Positions 36,898 to 45,411 of a stretch of 64,000 bases of DNA are shown piece after piece. The notes beneath the pieces are model-generated. The model worked only from the letters and a program-made list of their open reading frames with translations. It was not told the origin of the DNA and did not search any database. The DNA lies in the NCBI GenBank assembly GCA_019703815.1, contig AP023052.1, forward strand, positions 1,736,001 to 1,800,000. The letters run 5' to 3'. A program made the position numbers and the translations under genes. The stretch comes from Thaumasiovibrio occultus. GTDB taxonomy: Bacteria > Pseudomonadota > Gammaproteobacteria > Enterobacterales > Vibrionaceae. How positions within the stretch are numbered: the first letter of the stretch is position 1; the number at the start of each line of letters is the position of its first letter.

Positions 36898-36931
36898 ATC
36901 AATACTCCAATAGATTCAATGTTCAAGAAAC

Positions 36932-37033
36932 ACATAACGCCTGCAATAATGTATGCCCCACTTAACTAACTAAGCACGCCAAACCTCACCCAAAACTGCC
37001 AAATCCAAGCATCAGCTTGATTGCCTTTAGTCG
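36932..37033 (-). other. Degenerate attC site C
   Basis: The left end (plus strand) CATAACGCC is a good core site; the right end, TTGCCTTTAGTC, has lost the GTTA core and overlaps the stop codon of the next gene. GCAAT and ATTGC are the only clear outer pairing. It may be no longer functional. Confidence 0.5.
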
Positions 37034-37500
37034 GTGATTGTAAAGTTAACTTGTGTACCATCAGGAATATCTTTAATTTTTAAATTAATTTGACCTGACA
37101 TCGCAAAATAAACCTCAACATCCATCAACTCATAATTTTCGGGCTCATAAGCCCCACCTAAAACAGGAAGCTGCTTAAAGCCATATAGCTGACCGTCCAC
37201 CAAGTTCACACCATGCTCTTTCAACTGAGCTACAACGGGAATTAAGAACCACTCATTAACTAGCTCATTATCTTGAAGCTTTAGCTGAAAATCCTCGTAT
37301 GAGTCTGCTACCTTTTCAAACTCGCCACTACCTGTCATCAGCCAATGTATTTCACCCGATGCTGTTTGTAGAAAGGCATCACCAACAGAAGTGATCAATA
37401 TTGGCAAAGCAGAACCAACAAGCCACTGCCACTCTTCAACTAACTTTTCTCGTTCAATATGATCAAACTTAATTGTTAGATCATCCCAGGTTAAAGACAC
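37027..37500 (-). CDS. DUF1851 / Tdi1-type immunity-like protein
   Basis: A 157-residue protein. Its C-terminal 60 residues (VLGGAYEPENYELMDVEVYF, then Ser-Gly-Gln-Ile, then IKDIPDGTQVNFTI) match the pattern of the DUF1851 domain found at the C-terminus of Tdi1, the immunity protein against a type VI secretion DNase effector. In cassettes such proteins probably act as stand-alone immunity genes. The effector is not in the window. A ribosome-binding site AAGGAG lies before the ATG. Confidence 0.75.
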   Translation of the reverse strand: MSLTWDDLTIKFDHIEREKLVEEWQWLVGSALPILITSVGDAFLQTASGEIHWLMTGSGEFEKVADSYEDFQLKLQDNELVNEWFLIPVVAQLKEHGVNLVDGQLYGFKQLPVLGGAYEPENYELMDVEVYFAMSGQINLKIKDIPDGTQVNFTITD

Positions 37501-37515
37501 AATTTTCTCCTTGCG

Positions 37516-37563
37516 GTATAACGCCAGCCACTTTTGGCGGTCGGTTGCTGGTCCTTGTTATGC
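37516..37563 (-). other. attC site D (short)
   Basis: On the plus strand the ends are GTATAACGCCAGCC and CTTGTTATGC. Arms CCAGC (37524-37528) and GCTGG (37547-37551) pair. At about 50 bases it is near the lower size limit for attC sites. Confidence 0.8.
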
Positions 37564-37637
37564 TGCGCTACGAACACACCCTGCTTTATTTAATGCCCAC
37601 TTTAACTTTGTGAGGAGATTTAAAATATGCATACGAC

Positions 37638-37883
37638 CTAAAGCTGTGGCTCTGGAATGTCGTCCTCAAACTCTTCGAAGAATTCAATGAACTCGTCACG
37701 CCACTCAATCTCAATACGGTCTGAATTATCTCGAATGTATTCATATAGTTCGATAACTTGATCTGAATTTAGGGTGCCTTTAAGCTCTACAAGATACCCA
37801 TACGCCAAGTCGAAATCTCCATTCTTACTAACACTTCTTACAAGATGCGGCTTTGCTTGAGTTACGAAATCTTCGATATTCAT
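37638..37883 (-). CDS. Cassette gene, small acidic unknown protein
   Basis: An 81-residue helical, acidic protein (EFIEFFEEFEDDIPEPQL at the end) with no recognised family. It is the rightmost cassette gene that is followed by an attC site, 75 bases downstream. AGGAAAG precedes the ATG. Function unknown; its composition fits small immunity or antitoxin proteins. Confidence 0.65.
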   Translation of the reverse strand: MNIEDFVTQAKPHLVRSVSKNGDFDLAYGYLVELKGTLNSDQVIELYEYIRDNSDRIEIEWRDEFIEFFEEFEDDIPEPQL

Positions 37884-37973
37884 TCTATTCTTTCCTGAAA
37901 CGGACCGATTGTCTTAGGCTAATTTATGCCATGTGTACTAGACGACGCTCATTATTATTCAACCGCAACATTA

Positions 37974-38204
37974 TCAGTGTAATTGCGCTCCATCGCGCGA
38001 TACCAAGGCAATAATTTTGGTCGCTTTTTCAAAATGATCGAGCTTATGTGTTTGGATCCACCACGTGGCCGCTTCCATTAGCAATTCAGGATCATCGTTT
38101 TTGTTGGCAAAAAAGGCGTAGAACGACACCCCGACGTTATCCCCTTTCTGGGCAATTTTCTTATGGCAGACTTCGATCACTTTTTGACGTAGCGACTCAC
38201 GCAT
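37974..38204 (-). CDS. Small unknown protein
   Basis: A 76-residue protein, mostly helical, basic at the N-terminus. There is no attC site between it and the cassette to its left, so it is probably chromosomal rather than a cassette. GAGGAGA lies upstream of the ATG. No family recognised. Confidence 0.65.
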   Translation of the reverse strand: MRESLRQKVIEVCHKKIAQKGDNVGVSFYAFFANKNDDPELLMEAATWWIQTHKLDHFEKATKIIALVSRDGAQLH

Positions 38205-38381
38205 CCGGCTTTCTCCTCAGCTGTTTTATGGGTTGTTGTGTACTCTGCGGCACTTATTTTTCTAGCTAGTTAGAGTAACGAAATCGTGGGCAAAACCAAG
38301 CTGAAGTGTTCGCGCGCTATCGCAAAGCCGAGATGAAACAGGCGTAATCGGTGAGAATGGCGATCGAATCGCCGATAAACA

Positions 38382-38412
38382 AATAGCGAGCCGAGGCTCG
38401 CTATTAAAAATA
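38382..38412 (-). terminator. Terminator after the zinc-ribbon membrane protein gene
   Basis: AATAGCGAGCC and GGCTCGCTATT form a perfect 11-bp stem with a 2-base loop; on the minus strand the tail is TTTGTTT. Confidence 0.75.
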
Positions 38413-38425
38413 TAAACAGAAAGGA

Positions 38426-38851
38426 CTAATCCTGCAGTACCTGCGCTTCGCTATCAGCCTGAAGTGCAGACGCATCATCATTTTCTGATGTCGTTTCTGG
38501 TTCGATAAAAGTGAGCTCTGCGGGCGGCAATACGGTGAGGTGACCCTTTAGCATGATCCCCAAGCCCATCAGCAAGCCCACCACCAAAACCCCCATTGGC
38601 ACAATGCCGACAAAATGCAGCATCATCACCAAGGTACTGATCCCCGTTCCCAGCAATTGCTGCTTAGCGACTCCTTTTAGCAAATCGTAGCGCTCTTCAA
38701 TCACACTCTCACCCGCTTCATCCAAGGCTAATCGGGTGTGGCAACTGTTACAGATCAGGCTTTTTTCCTTGTGAACGGCATCAAACACTTTCAGATCGAG
38801 CTGATCTTCGCCATTACAGCTAGGACATAGATATTCAGTCGACAATTTCAT
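38426..38851 (-). CDS. Zinc-ribbon membrane protein
   Basis: A 141-residue protein: an N-terminal zinc ribbon with two Cys-x-x-Cys pairs (CPSC near residue 9, CNSC near 34), then two adjacent membrane helices (about 68-105), then an acidic C-terminal tail. The ligand pattern is clear, the function unknown. The last residues are Asp/Gln/Glu-rich and probably disordered. A terminator follows. Confidence 0.75.
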   Translation of the reverse strand: MKLSTEYLCPSCNGEDQLDLKVFDAVHKEKSLICNSCHTRLALDEAGESVIEERYDLLKGVAKQQLLGTGISTLVMMLHFVGIVPMGVLVVGLLMGLGIMLKGHLTVLPPAELTFIEPETTSENDDASALQADSEAQVLQD

Positions 38852-38897
38852 CGTGCCTATTACTCCCTAAAACAGATGAGGCATCCCTACCGGCCTA

Positions 38898-39311
38898 CTA
38901 TCTGACTGACATCAGTAATCCGGTTTTCCCTTCATGGGTATTGAAAAAGACAACTAGCGACGATAAGAACGTCGTTAATTTCTCATGCGTTGCCATGCCA
39001 CCGAACTCGGTAATTAGCGCCCATTGAGGGACAACTTCGGCAATTTCAGCCTCGGTTAACGCAGCAATCCGCTCGCGCAACGCCAGCGGGTATTGAAACA
39101 AAAACAAAGTGCCTTCCGGTGAGTCAAACGGCACAAACTCTTTGCGCAGCGCATCATGATCCGCCACACCCAAAATCTCACCTAACTTGGAAAACACTAG
39201 CATATCCATATTTCTGGCCCTAAACCAATGGCCTATATCATGGCTTTCGTGGGCATGAATAATCTCCGAGGCGGTATAATCGCGCCAAACTACGACACTC
39301 GTTAACGGCAT
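38898..39311 (-). CDS. Unknown soluble protein
   Basis: A 137-residue protein with no recognised family. It begins MPLTSVVVWRDYTASEIIHA and contains two His residues near 20-27 (HAHESHDIGHWF), which could bind a metal, but no known motif fits. GAAGAGAAA before the ATG may be the ribosome-binding site. It is 46 bases upstream of the zinc-ribbon gene, so the two may be co-transcribed. Confidence 0.65.
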   Translation of the reverse strand: MPLTSVVVWRDYTASEIIHAHESHDIGHWFRARNMDMLVFSKLGEILGVADHDALRKEFVPFDSPEGTLFLFQYPLALRERIAALTEAEIAEVVPQWALITEFGGMATHEKLTTFLSSLVVFFNTHEGKTGLLMSVR

Positions 39312-39530
39312 GTTTTCTCTTCCCTCTCATGGCATTACGTCTTCGAATAGCCAAGCGTTTAACTTCAGCTAAAATCAGCACCTAACCCAATGCGTTAAGA
39401 CGTAACGGTTAATCAAATACATCTCGGTGCGCGTCGTTCATTCACCCCTTTCCAATGAACGCAACCTCTCAATTACTCTATGCCTACTTGTGCCAACCGT
39501 CGCCTTTATAATCCGGCGAACTCTGATTTT

Positions 39531-39917
39531 CTAATTCTTCGCTGATGCGCTCCGCCATTTTGTTGTTAGCGTATGCCCCATCAAAACGACGATATTGATG
39601 ATAATAAACATCTCTAACAGATAAAGATTGTACGCAGCCTCGCCGTCTAACGAGATCACTGACGGCAAGATCCCGAACGAGCCTGCGACACCATTGTTGA
39701 ACCACAGTCGCCACCACAGCGACGCCAAGCCCCAAATAGGCAAGCAACACCAGCCGTACAGTTTGAACTTTCCTGCTCTGTTAGGCCAAAAGACGCCAGC
39801 AGAGAACATCACTAAACAGACCACTGAGGCGACCACAAACGAGTCATGAACAGGCCATGCAAAAGACCACACTACCCCAGCGATAAAGCATGGAATGATC
39901 AGTTGAATAGCTTTCAT
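39531..39917 (-). CDS. Small inner membrane protein
   Basis: A 128-residue protein with four hydrophobic segments (about 4-22, 26-45, 56-72 and 97-118). AAGGA lies nine bases before ATG 39917; an upstream ATG at 39926 overlaps this site. No family recognised. The C-terminus (KWRSASAKN) is basic and probably cytoplasmic. Confidence 0.65.
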   Translation of the reverse strand: MKAIQLIIPCFIAGVVWSFAWPVHDSFVVASVVCLVMFSAGVFWPNRAGKFKLYGWCCLPIWGLASLWWRLWFNNGVAGSFGILPSVISLDGEAAYNLYLLEMFIIINIVVLMGHTLTTKWRSASAKN

Positions 39918-40191
39918 TATTGACATCCTTATAGCGATCACAGGTGTAGCTTAGCGCCAAAGCCCCTACATTTTTTCAACACCGCAGTAACGCATTTATT
40001 AGCATCAAAATAAAGTCACCCCGCATAAAACAGAGAGCTACTTCTCATTGCAAAACCTATTTTGAACGCTTTTCATTCGTTAGCCTTTCAACTGTAAAAC
40101 GGCTTTTCCGTGCTTCATGTTCAAGTGTCAAATTACAGATTGCGAACAATAAAAAAGCAGCCACAAGGGCTGCTCATCAATGAGAATGTCA

Positions 40192-41565
40192 TTAAGCCTC
40201 AATCGGCGTTTGGCGCTCATCAGACTGCAATAGCTGCTTAAGATCATTCCACAAGATCGGCGCGACCACGGCAGTCAGCGCAATATTCGACAATGGCACT
40301 GACATCCAAACCCCATCAATACCAAACAGCTTTGGCAGAATCAGCAGGAATGGGACTTGGATCAGCATGTTACCCGCTGATACCATTAACGCTTTACCAC
40401 CATTACCCACGGCCATAAAGTACACCGACGCGAGGAATAAGAAGCCATCGAGGAACACGGCGAACAGATGTAAACGCATCCCTTCGGCGGCAACGTGTAG
40501 CAAGGTTTGGTCGCCTTGACTAAACGCGTTCACAATAGTGGTTGGGAATGCATTGATCACCACCACGGTTGCGATACCAGAGAGCACAATAACTTTAAAC
40601 GCCAGCTTCACTGTTGCTTCGATGCGACTGAACTGCTTAGCGCCAAAATAGTAGCTCACCGGTGGCTGCAAACCACCAGCAATACCTTCAGAGATCAGGT
40701 AGTACATGGTAGCGATATAGCCAATGATCGCATAAGCGCCTACGTGTACTTCAGAGCCGTATGCCATCAACAAGCGATTGTGTACCGCTGCCACAAAGCT
40801 AAAGTACATGAACATCAGCAAGCTTGATGCGCCCAACGAGATCGTACGCGCCGCGACATTCACACTCACATTGAACGACAAACGGGTTTGCGCATAAGGC
40901 GAGAGGAAATAGATCACCGCCAGCGCCACCACAGTAAACTGTGACAACACCGTCGCGATTGCCGCGCCTCTCAGGCCCATATCCATCACACCGATCATTA
41001 GGTAATCCAGCACGATGTTGGTGACTGCGCCAATGATGGTCAGCGTGGTGGACAGTTTCGGGCTGTCATCATTGCGCACTAGCATTGGCAGCGCACCTGC
41101 ACCAATCGTGAACATCGCGCCTAGCGAGAACACCGACAGATACTCGCTAGCCATACGCAATGGCTCGCCAGTGGCACCTTGTAAGTGCAGCAACGGCAGG
41201 CCGAAATAGTGCAAGAACGCCATGGCGAGTGCACCAAAGGCGACCACCAACGCTAAAGCGGTACTGACACTGGTTCGCGTCCCGTTATGATCTTGCTCAC
41301 CACGGAAGATGGACATCACACTGCCACCACCCATACCGATCAACACCCCCAAGCCCATCACTGAGCCCAAGATCGGCCACGCCATGTTGATCCCCGCCAA
41401 ACCTTGAAAACCAATGTAGTGACCAACAAAGATCCCATCAATAACCTGATACAAGCCATTGACGACCATTGCTGCAACACTGGGAATAGCAAAACGCCAG
41501 AAGGTTTTGCTGATCGACTCATTTTTGTCGATTGTAATATTGTTGTCTTGCATGGAATCGCTCAT
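40192..41565 (-). CDS. MATE-family multidrug/Na+ antiporter
   Basis: A 457-residue protein with about 12 membrane helices in two related halves, typical of MATE exporters. PSVAAMVVNGLYQVIDGIFV at the N-terminus and the Gly-rich VLIGMGGGSVMS are characteristic. Such pumps expel cationic drugs in exchange for Na+ or H+; the substrate here is not known. It is divergent from a LysR gene with a palindromic site between them, so it is probably regulated by that protein. Confidence 0.9.
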   Translation of the reverse strand: MSDSMQDNNITIDKNESISKTFWRFAIPSVAAMVVNGLYQVIDGIFVGHYIGFQGLAGINMAWPILGSVMGLGVLIGMGGGSVMSIFRGEQDHNGTRTSVSTALALVVAFGALAMAFLHYFGLPLLHLQGATGEPLRMASEYLSVFSLGAMFTIGAGALPMLVRNDDSPKLSTTLTIIGAVTNIVLDYLMIGVMDMGLRGAAIATVLSQFTVVALAVIYFLSPYAQTRLSFNVSVNVAARTISLGASSLLMFMYFSFVAAVHNRLLMAYGSEVHVGAYAIIGYIATMYYLISEGIAGGLQPPVSYYFGAKQFSRIEATVKLAFKVIVLSGIATVVVINAFPTTIVNAFSQGDQTLLHVAAEGMRLHLFAVFLDGFLFLASVYFMAVGNGGKALMVSAGNMLIQVPFLLILPKLFGIDGVWMSVPLSNIALTAVVAPILWNDLKQLLQSDERQTPIEA

Positions 41566-41623
41566 AACTACTAAATTCTGCGCCCATTATCTTCACTTTT
41601 TCGTCTAATAAAAGTTAATAACC

Positions 41624-41638
41624 ATCCGAAATTCGGAT
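41624..41638. promoter_or_regulatory. Palindromic LysR-type operator
   Basis: ATCCGAAATTCGGAT is a perfect 7-1-7 palindrome midway between the divergent MATE and LysR genes, 59 bases before the MATE start and 92 before the LysR start. Size and symmetry fit a LysR regulator site. Confidence 0.65.
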
Positions 41639-41729
41639 AGTTTAAATAGTTACACTCTCTGTAAATCTGTTTGATGACGAGTATTTTTACGCTACATTTA
41701 ACCCACTCTATCAGTGTGGATTTTCCTGA

Positions 41730-42623
41730 ATGAACTGGACGTTAGATCAGCTACAAGCCTTTGTCACCGCCGCCAATACTGGCTCCTTTTCCGCTGCTGC
41801 ACGCAAATTGGGTAAGGCACAATCTCGTGTTAGCACCGCGATCAGTAACTTGGAGGCCGATTTAGGCTTTGAATTGTTTGATCGCACCTCGCGTCTACCC
41901 ACCTTGACGGAGTTCGGCAAAGAAATGCTTAGTGAAGCGCAGGCGATCCTAACCCAGTGCGATCGCATGAACGCAAGGGCGTTTTCCGCAGCGCAGAACG
42001 ATGAAATCGCTTTGGTATTCGCCTGTGATGAAGCAGTGCCTATCGTGGCGTTTCACACAATTTTCGAGCGCATTTCTGAGCGCTTTCCCGATCTCAAACT
42101 TACTGTGATTAACGGCTCGCGTGATGACATCGCCACCGCCGTTATGGAGCAACGCGCCGATTTCGGTTTGATGTTTCGCTCCAGCCATTTGCCCGCAGCG
42201 ATCGAATTTCACTCCATTGGCCATTTCCATCAGGTGCTCGTCGTGGCGAAAAATCATCCGTTGGCCGATATCAATGAGCCTGAAATGTCAGATTTACAAG
42301 CCTATCGCCAGCTGGTGATCTGCGATCGTACCGGAATTGGTCGCGATGAAGCGCTCACGGCTAACCATTGGCACATCGATAGCTATTTTTTGATCTGTGA
42401 AATGGTGATCAAACAACTCGGTTGGGCCTTTGTGCCGGAGCATGTCGCCAACTCGAATTGGTACAACGCCCACTTAAATGCAATATCGAGTGTCAACGTT
42501 CCCCATTCTCGGGTGATTGAAGTGGGGTTAATCAAACGTCGTGATAAAGAGATGAAGAAAGCCACGTACTGGATCACTGACCAACTGTCGCGCATGTTCG
42601 AAGAGGCAGATCTCAATAGCTGA
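41730..42623 (+). CDS. LysR-family transcriptional regulator
   Basis: A 297-residue LysR protein: the winged helix-turn-helix at residues 1-60 (TGSFSAAARKLGKAQSRVST) and a substrate-binding domain from about 90 to 290. It is divergent from the MATE exporter gene with a palindromic site in the 164-base gap. It probably controls that exporter and itself in response to an unknown small molecule. Confidence 0.92.
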   Translation: MNWTLDQLQAFVTAANTGSFSAAARKLGKAQSRVSTAISNLEADLGFELFDRTSRLPTLTEFGKEMLSEAQAILTQCDRMNARAFSAAQNDEIALVFACDEAVPIVAFHTIFERISERFPDLKLTVINGSRDDIATAVMEQRADFGLMFRSSHLPAAIEFHSIGHFHQVLVVAKNHPLADINEPEMSDLQAYRQLVICDRTGIGRDEALTANHWHIDSYFLICEMVIKQLGWAFVPEHVANSNWYNAHLNAISSVNVPHSRVIEVGLIKRRDKEMKKATYWITDQLSRMFEEADLNS

Positions 42624-42689
42624 TCGGCAAATACAGAATTAATAACAAAAAAAAAGGGGCAGAGCTTGGAGCAGGTAATAGGTGAAAGG

Positions 42690-42721
42690 AAAACCATAGA
42701 GCAACTTGGCTCTATGGTTTT
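42690..42721. terminator. Bidirectional terminator between LysR and DUF3297 genes
   Basis: AAAACCATAGAGC and GCTCTATGGTTTT form a perfect 13-bp stem; A and T runs in the stem ends serve both directions. Confidence 0.85.
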
Positions 42722-42731
42722 AGGCCGTCAC

Positions 42732-42980
42732 TTACAGGTAGTAAGCTTCTACTGTGCCTTTTAGCGTAACCATAAGAGGTTGACCGTTGCGGTCTAGCGC
42801 TTTAGGCGAAGCAATTTTAATCCAACCTTCGCTGATGCAGTACTCTTCTACATCTTTACGCTCTTTACCGTTGAAACGGATACCGATTTGGTGATCGAAA
42901 CATTCTTTCACGAAAAATGGGCTACGCGCGTTACCTGATAGGCGATCTGGAAGGGCTGGTTTTGCAGTAGTGTCGTTCAT
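42732..42980 (-). CDS. DUF3297 family protein
   Basis: An 82-residue protein that fits the DUF3297 pattern (DRLSGNARSPFF, then IGIRFNGKERKDVEEYCISE, then Trp-Ile). It is conserved in gammaproteobacteria, and its function is unknown. It is single, ends at a bidirectional terminator, and starts with ATG at 42980. Confidence 0.88.
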   Translation of the reverse strand: MNDTTAKPALPDRLSGNARSPFFVKECFDHQIGIRFNGKERKDVEEYCISEGWIKIASPKALDRNGQPLMVTLKGTVEAYYL

Positions 42981-43129
42981 CTTGTTGACCTAGTGTCAGT
43001 AAAAAGTGCGTCATTTTAGTCAAAGCGCCTGTCAGGCTCAAGTCTTGTATTCAGATGCTACCTTCGCGTTCCATCACCAGTATCTGTGCTGCGTACATCC
43101 CTTTAATAATCAATGTCGCTAATTAATGC

Positions 43130-43621
43130 TCATACATCGACTTTTAGCATTTGAAGAAACGAACTAAAACGCGTACTTAACCGAGTAACGCCATATTGAT
43201 GCTCCAAAGCGACTTTCATCTCTTCAATCGTCTGCGCGGCGTCGTGCCACACTTCATATACGGCAGGATCATCGCCATCGGTAATAGAAAAGGCATAGCA
43301 ATTTCCCGCGTTGTTTACACCGAATGCAAACACAACATACCCGAGTTGGCGTAAAAGCTCGCCAGGGTAAGTAGCAAGATTAAGTTCAACCAAAAGATCT
43401 GCATCGGCAAATTCAAACCACTCTAGCTGATCTTCACCCTCTTCATCGGGATAAGCCAACCACGCCAATTCAACACCGACAATCGGGAGGGTTGCTACCA
43501 AGGTTAAGTACCATTGAGGTAATACGCCGCCCAACTGGCTATTTACACAAGAGAGAGACTCGCGCGACAAACAACTCCCCTCTTTTTGCGCTAGCCACTG
43601 CGCCATTGCATCAGCTCTCAT
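43130..43621 (-). CDS. SMI1/KNR4 family protein
   Basis: A 163-residue protein with the SMI1/KNR4 (SUKH) pattern: an N-terminal LGGVLPQWY, then Phe-Ala-Asp-Ala, then GYVVFAFGVNNAGNCYAF and a later YEVWHD. In bacteria this fold is common in immunity proteins against contact-dependent or polymorphic toxins, but no toxin gene is near. It may be an orphan immunity gene. Confidence 0.8.
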   Translation of the reverse strand: MRADAMAQWLAQKEGSCLSRESLSCVNSQLGGVLPQWYLTLVATLPIVGVELAWLAYPDEEGEDQLEWFEFADADLLVELNLATYPGELLRQLGYVVFAFGVNNAGNCYAFSITDGDDPAVYEVWHDAAQTIEEMKVALEHQYGVTRLSTRFSSFLQMLKVDV

Positions 43622-43777
43622 TCTCTACCTCATGCCTGCGCCAAGCCAAGCCAAGCCAAGCCAATGCTTAATAGCAGCAACTAATCGATACATATATCAG
43701 CGTTCAGAATACAACGCCCCAACGCAAATCCTTGCTAATTCAATAAGCGAAAAGCGATCTATCTCCAGTAATCTTGC

Positions 43778-44044
43778 TATACCCAAGTGACTTCAAGGTG
43801 CTGGATTCAGTGCCGAATCAGAACTCCAAGTTCAAGGAAATCGACGCCGTGGAATAGTCGGCTATTTCCAAGTCGTTTGACGCTGAAATTGGGGTTGTGA
43901 ATGGCTCCCGAAGGGCGAGTTGCCTTGACTCCCAGTCTTTGTCAGGGTTTCTTGATTTAGAACCACTAAATCTTCAACCCCCTTCCGCGGCTGATAATCA
44001 AGTCATTCTCGCTGAACCAAGCACCTCGAGGTTACTTGGGTATA
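43778..44044. repeat. Long Vibrio palindromic repeat element (ERIC/MITE-like)
   Basis: The first 24 bases (TATACCCAAGTGACTTCAAG and on) and the last 24 are inverted copies with three mismatches; the 267-base element encodes no protein, and other internal parts can pair. Elements with these ends recur in Vibrio genomes, as I recall. The short copy at 31990 shares the ends. Confidence 0.8.
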
Positions 44045-44114
44045 TATACCAAGAACAACGCTTTGAATCAGACTGATCATGAAGATGCATTTTTCTAACC
44101 GTTATCACATCACC

Positions 44115-44135
44115 ACCAATGATAATGATTACCGT
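44115..44135. promoter_or_regulatory. Possible Fur-like box
   Basis: AATGATAATGATTACC resembles part of the Fur consensus (GATAATGATAATCATTATC) and lies about 110 bases before the dihydroorotate dehydrogenase gene. This is a weak match and could be chance in AT-rich DNA. Confidence 0.25.
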
Positions 44136-44241
44136 TTGTATTTATCTATTTGTATGCACTACTCTCTAGAAACATGGTCAACACGTCAGAGGGATCGCAA
44201 TTATGAGCGCAATTATTGGCATTAGAAATTTCGTTTGATGG

Positions 44242-45411
44242 TTGTTATACCGAGCGGTAAGACCATTGATTTTCCTAATGGAGCCAGAAAATGCCCATTA
44301 CACATTGAAGAAAATCGGGGTCTTTTTAGGCACAAACCCCGTTACACGCAAATTGACCAGCCTGTTTTTCGATTACGAGCATAAAAGCCTAAATACGACA
44401 GTCGACGATATTGAATATCGCAATCCGGTCGGTTTGTCGGCCGGTTTCGACAAAGATGGTGAGTTGACCAACATTTACCCTTCTATCGGCTTCGGTTTAG
44501 CTGAATTAGGCTCATTCACCGGTGAAGTTTGCCCAGGCAACCCCGGACGTCGCTTGTTTAGAATGGTGAAATCGAAAGCAATTGTGGTCTGGTACGGTTT
44601 AAACAACCAAGGTGCTGAAAAAATTTCCGCTCGTTTGAAAGATGTCGATTTCGGCAAGCTTCGCGTCGGGGTTAATGCGGCCAAATCCAATGTCACGCCA
44701 GAGTTTGACCTACAGGAATCGATTGATGACTACATCAAAACGATGACCTGTTTCAAAGATATTGGCGACTACTTCACTATCAATATCAGCTGCCCTAATA
44801 CCCAAGATGGCGAACCCTTTGTTGATCGTGCCAATTTGGATGCCCTTCTTACACAGGTTAACGAGAAAATTCGCCCACTGACTGATCGCCCTATCTACGT
44901 CAAGCTAGCGGCGGATCTCGAACTGCATGAAATCGATATCATCATTGATGCGTGTGTTGAGCATGGCTATGAAGGCGTTGTACTCACCAACCTTGCCAAA
45001 CCGGGAAGTAACCAAGAGCACATTCCTGCCGAGTACCCTTCAGCGCAAGGTCTGCTGCCAAAAGGCAAAGGGGCAATGAGTGGTTTACCGCTGCAACGTA
45101 TCTCAACCAATGTGATCCGTCACGTTTATCGCCGCACACGCGGCAAGCTCACCATTATCGGTGTGGGTGGCGTGTTCTCAGCGAAAGATGCTTACGAGAA
45201 AATCACCTCAGGTGCGAGCTTGCTGCACATGATCACCACCATGATTTTCGATGGTCCGCAAAACATCAACGAAATCAACCGTGGTTTGGTCAAACTATTG
45301 AAACAAGATGGCTTTGAAACCATCGCTGAAGCCGTTGGTTCGAGAAACCCGCTACCGAAACTCAAAGGCGAGGCACAAGAGCCAAGCTCAGATAGCCAAG
45401 AAGCGGCTTAA
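44242..45411 (+). CDS. pyrD: Dihydroorotate dehydrogenase, class 2-like with class 1-type active site
   Basis: A 389-residue flavoprotein. The N-terminal helical extension (LYRAVRPLIFLMEPENAHY) and overall order match quinone-linked class 2 enzymes, and FMN-binding regions such as NPVGLSAGFDKDGELTN, VKLAADL and TIIGVGGVFSAKDAYEKI are present. The catalytic-base position reads NISCPNT: a Cys as in class 1, where class 2 has Ser. The protein is 50 residues longer than E. coli PyrD, with an extra hydrophilic C-terminal tail. The start is TTG 44242; the in-frame codon two before it is a stop. It is probably a second copy beside a housekeeping pyrD. Confidence 0.85.
   Translation: MLYRAVRPLIFLMEPENAHYTLKKIGVFLGTNPVTRKLTSLFFDYEHKSLNTTVDDIEYRNPVGLSAGFDKDGELTNIYPSIGFGLAELGSFTGEVCPGNPGRRLFRMVKSKAIVVWYGLNNQGAEKISARLKDVDFGKLRVGVNAAKSNVTPEFDLQESIDDYIKTMTCFKDIGDYFTINISCPNTQDGEPFVDRANLDALLTQVNEKIRPLTDRPIYVKLAADLELHEIDIIIDACVEHGYEGVVLTNLAKPGSNQEHIPAEYPSAQGLLPKGKGAMSGLPLQRISTNVIRHVYRRTRGKLTIIGVGGVFSAKDAYEKITSGASLLHMITTMIFDGPQNINEINRGLVKLLKQDGFETIAEAVGSRNPLPKLKGEAQEPSSDSQEAA

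Larger units (their letters stand above)
35789..37883 (-). mobile_element. Integron cassette cluster without integrase (CALIN)
   Basis: Five short leftward genes alternate with four attC-like sites whose ends read GTTAT and GTAAC or ATAAC and whose arms pair. All genes and sites have the same orientation. No integron integrase gene is present anywhere in the window, which fits a CALIN (cluster of attC sites lacking an integrase). The outer limits are approximate. Confidence 0.75.
43622..44241. other. Noncoding region with Vibrio repeat element
   Basis: Starts with five copies of the 5-mer GCCAA (about 43638-43663), then the long palindromic element at 43778-44044, then the AT-rich upstream region of the dihydroorotate dehydrogenase gene. 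No gene seen. Confidence 0.7.

Noticed and set aside
39484-39750. An 88-codon frame overlapping the small membrane protein gene
   Set aside because: The frame at 39531-39917 has the ribosome-binding site and clear membrane helices; this one is Arg/Val-rich and lacks them.
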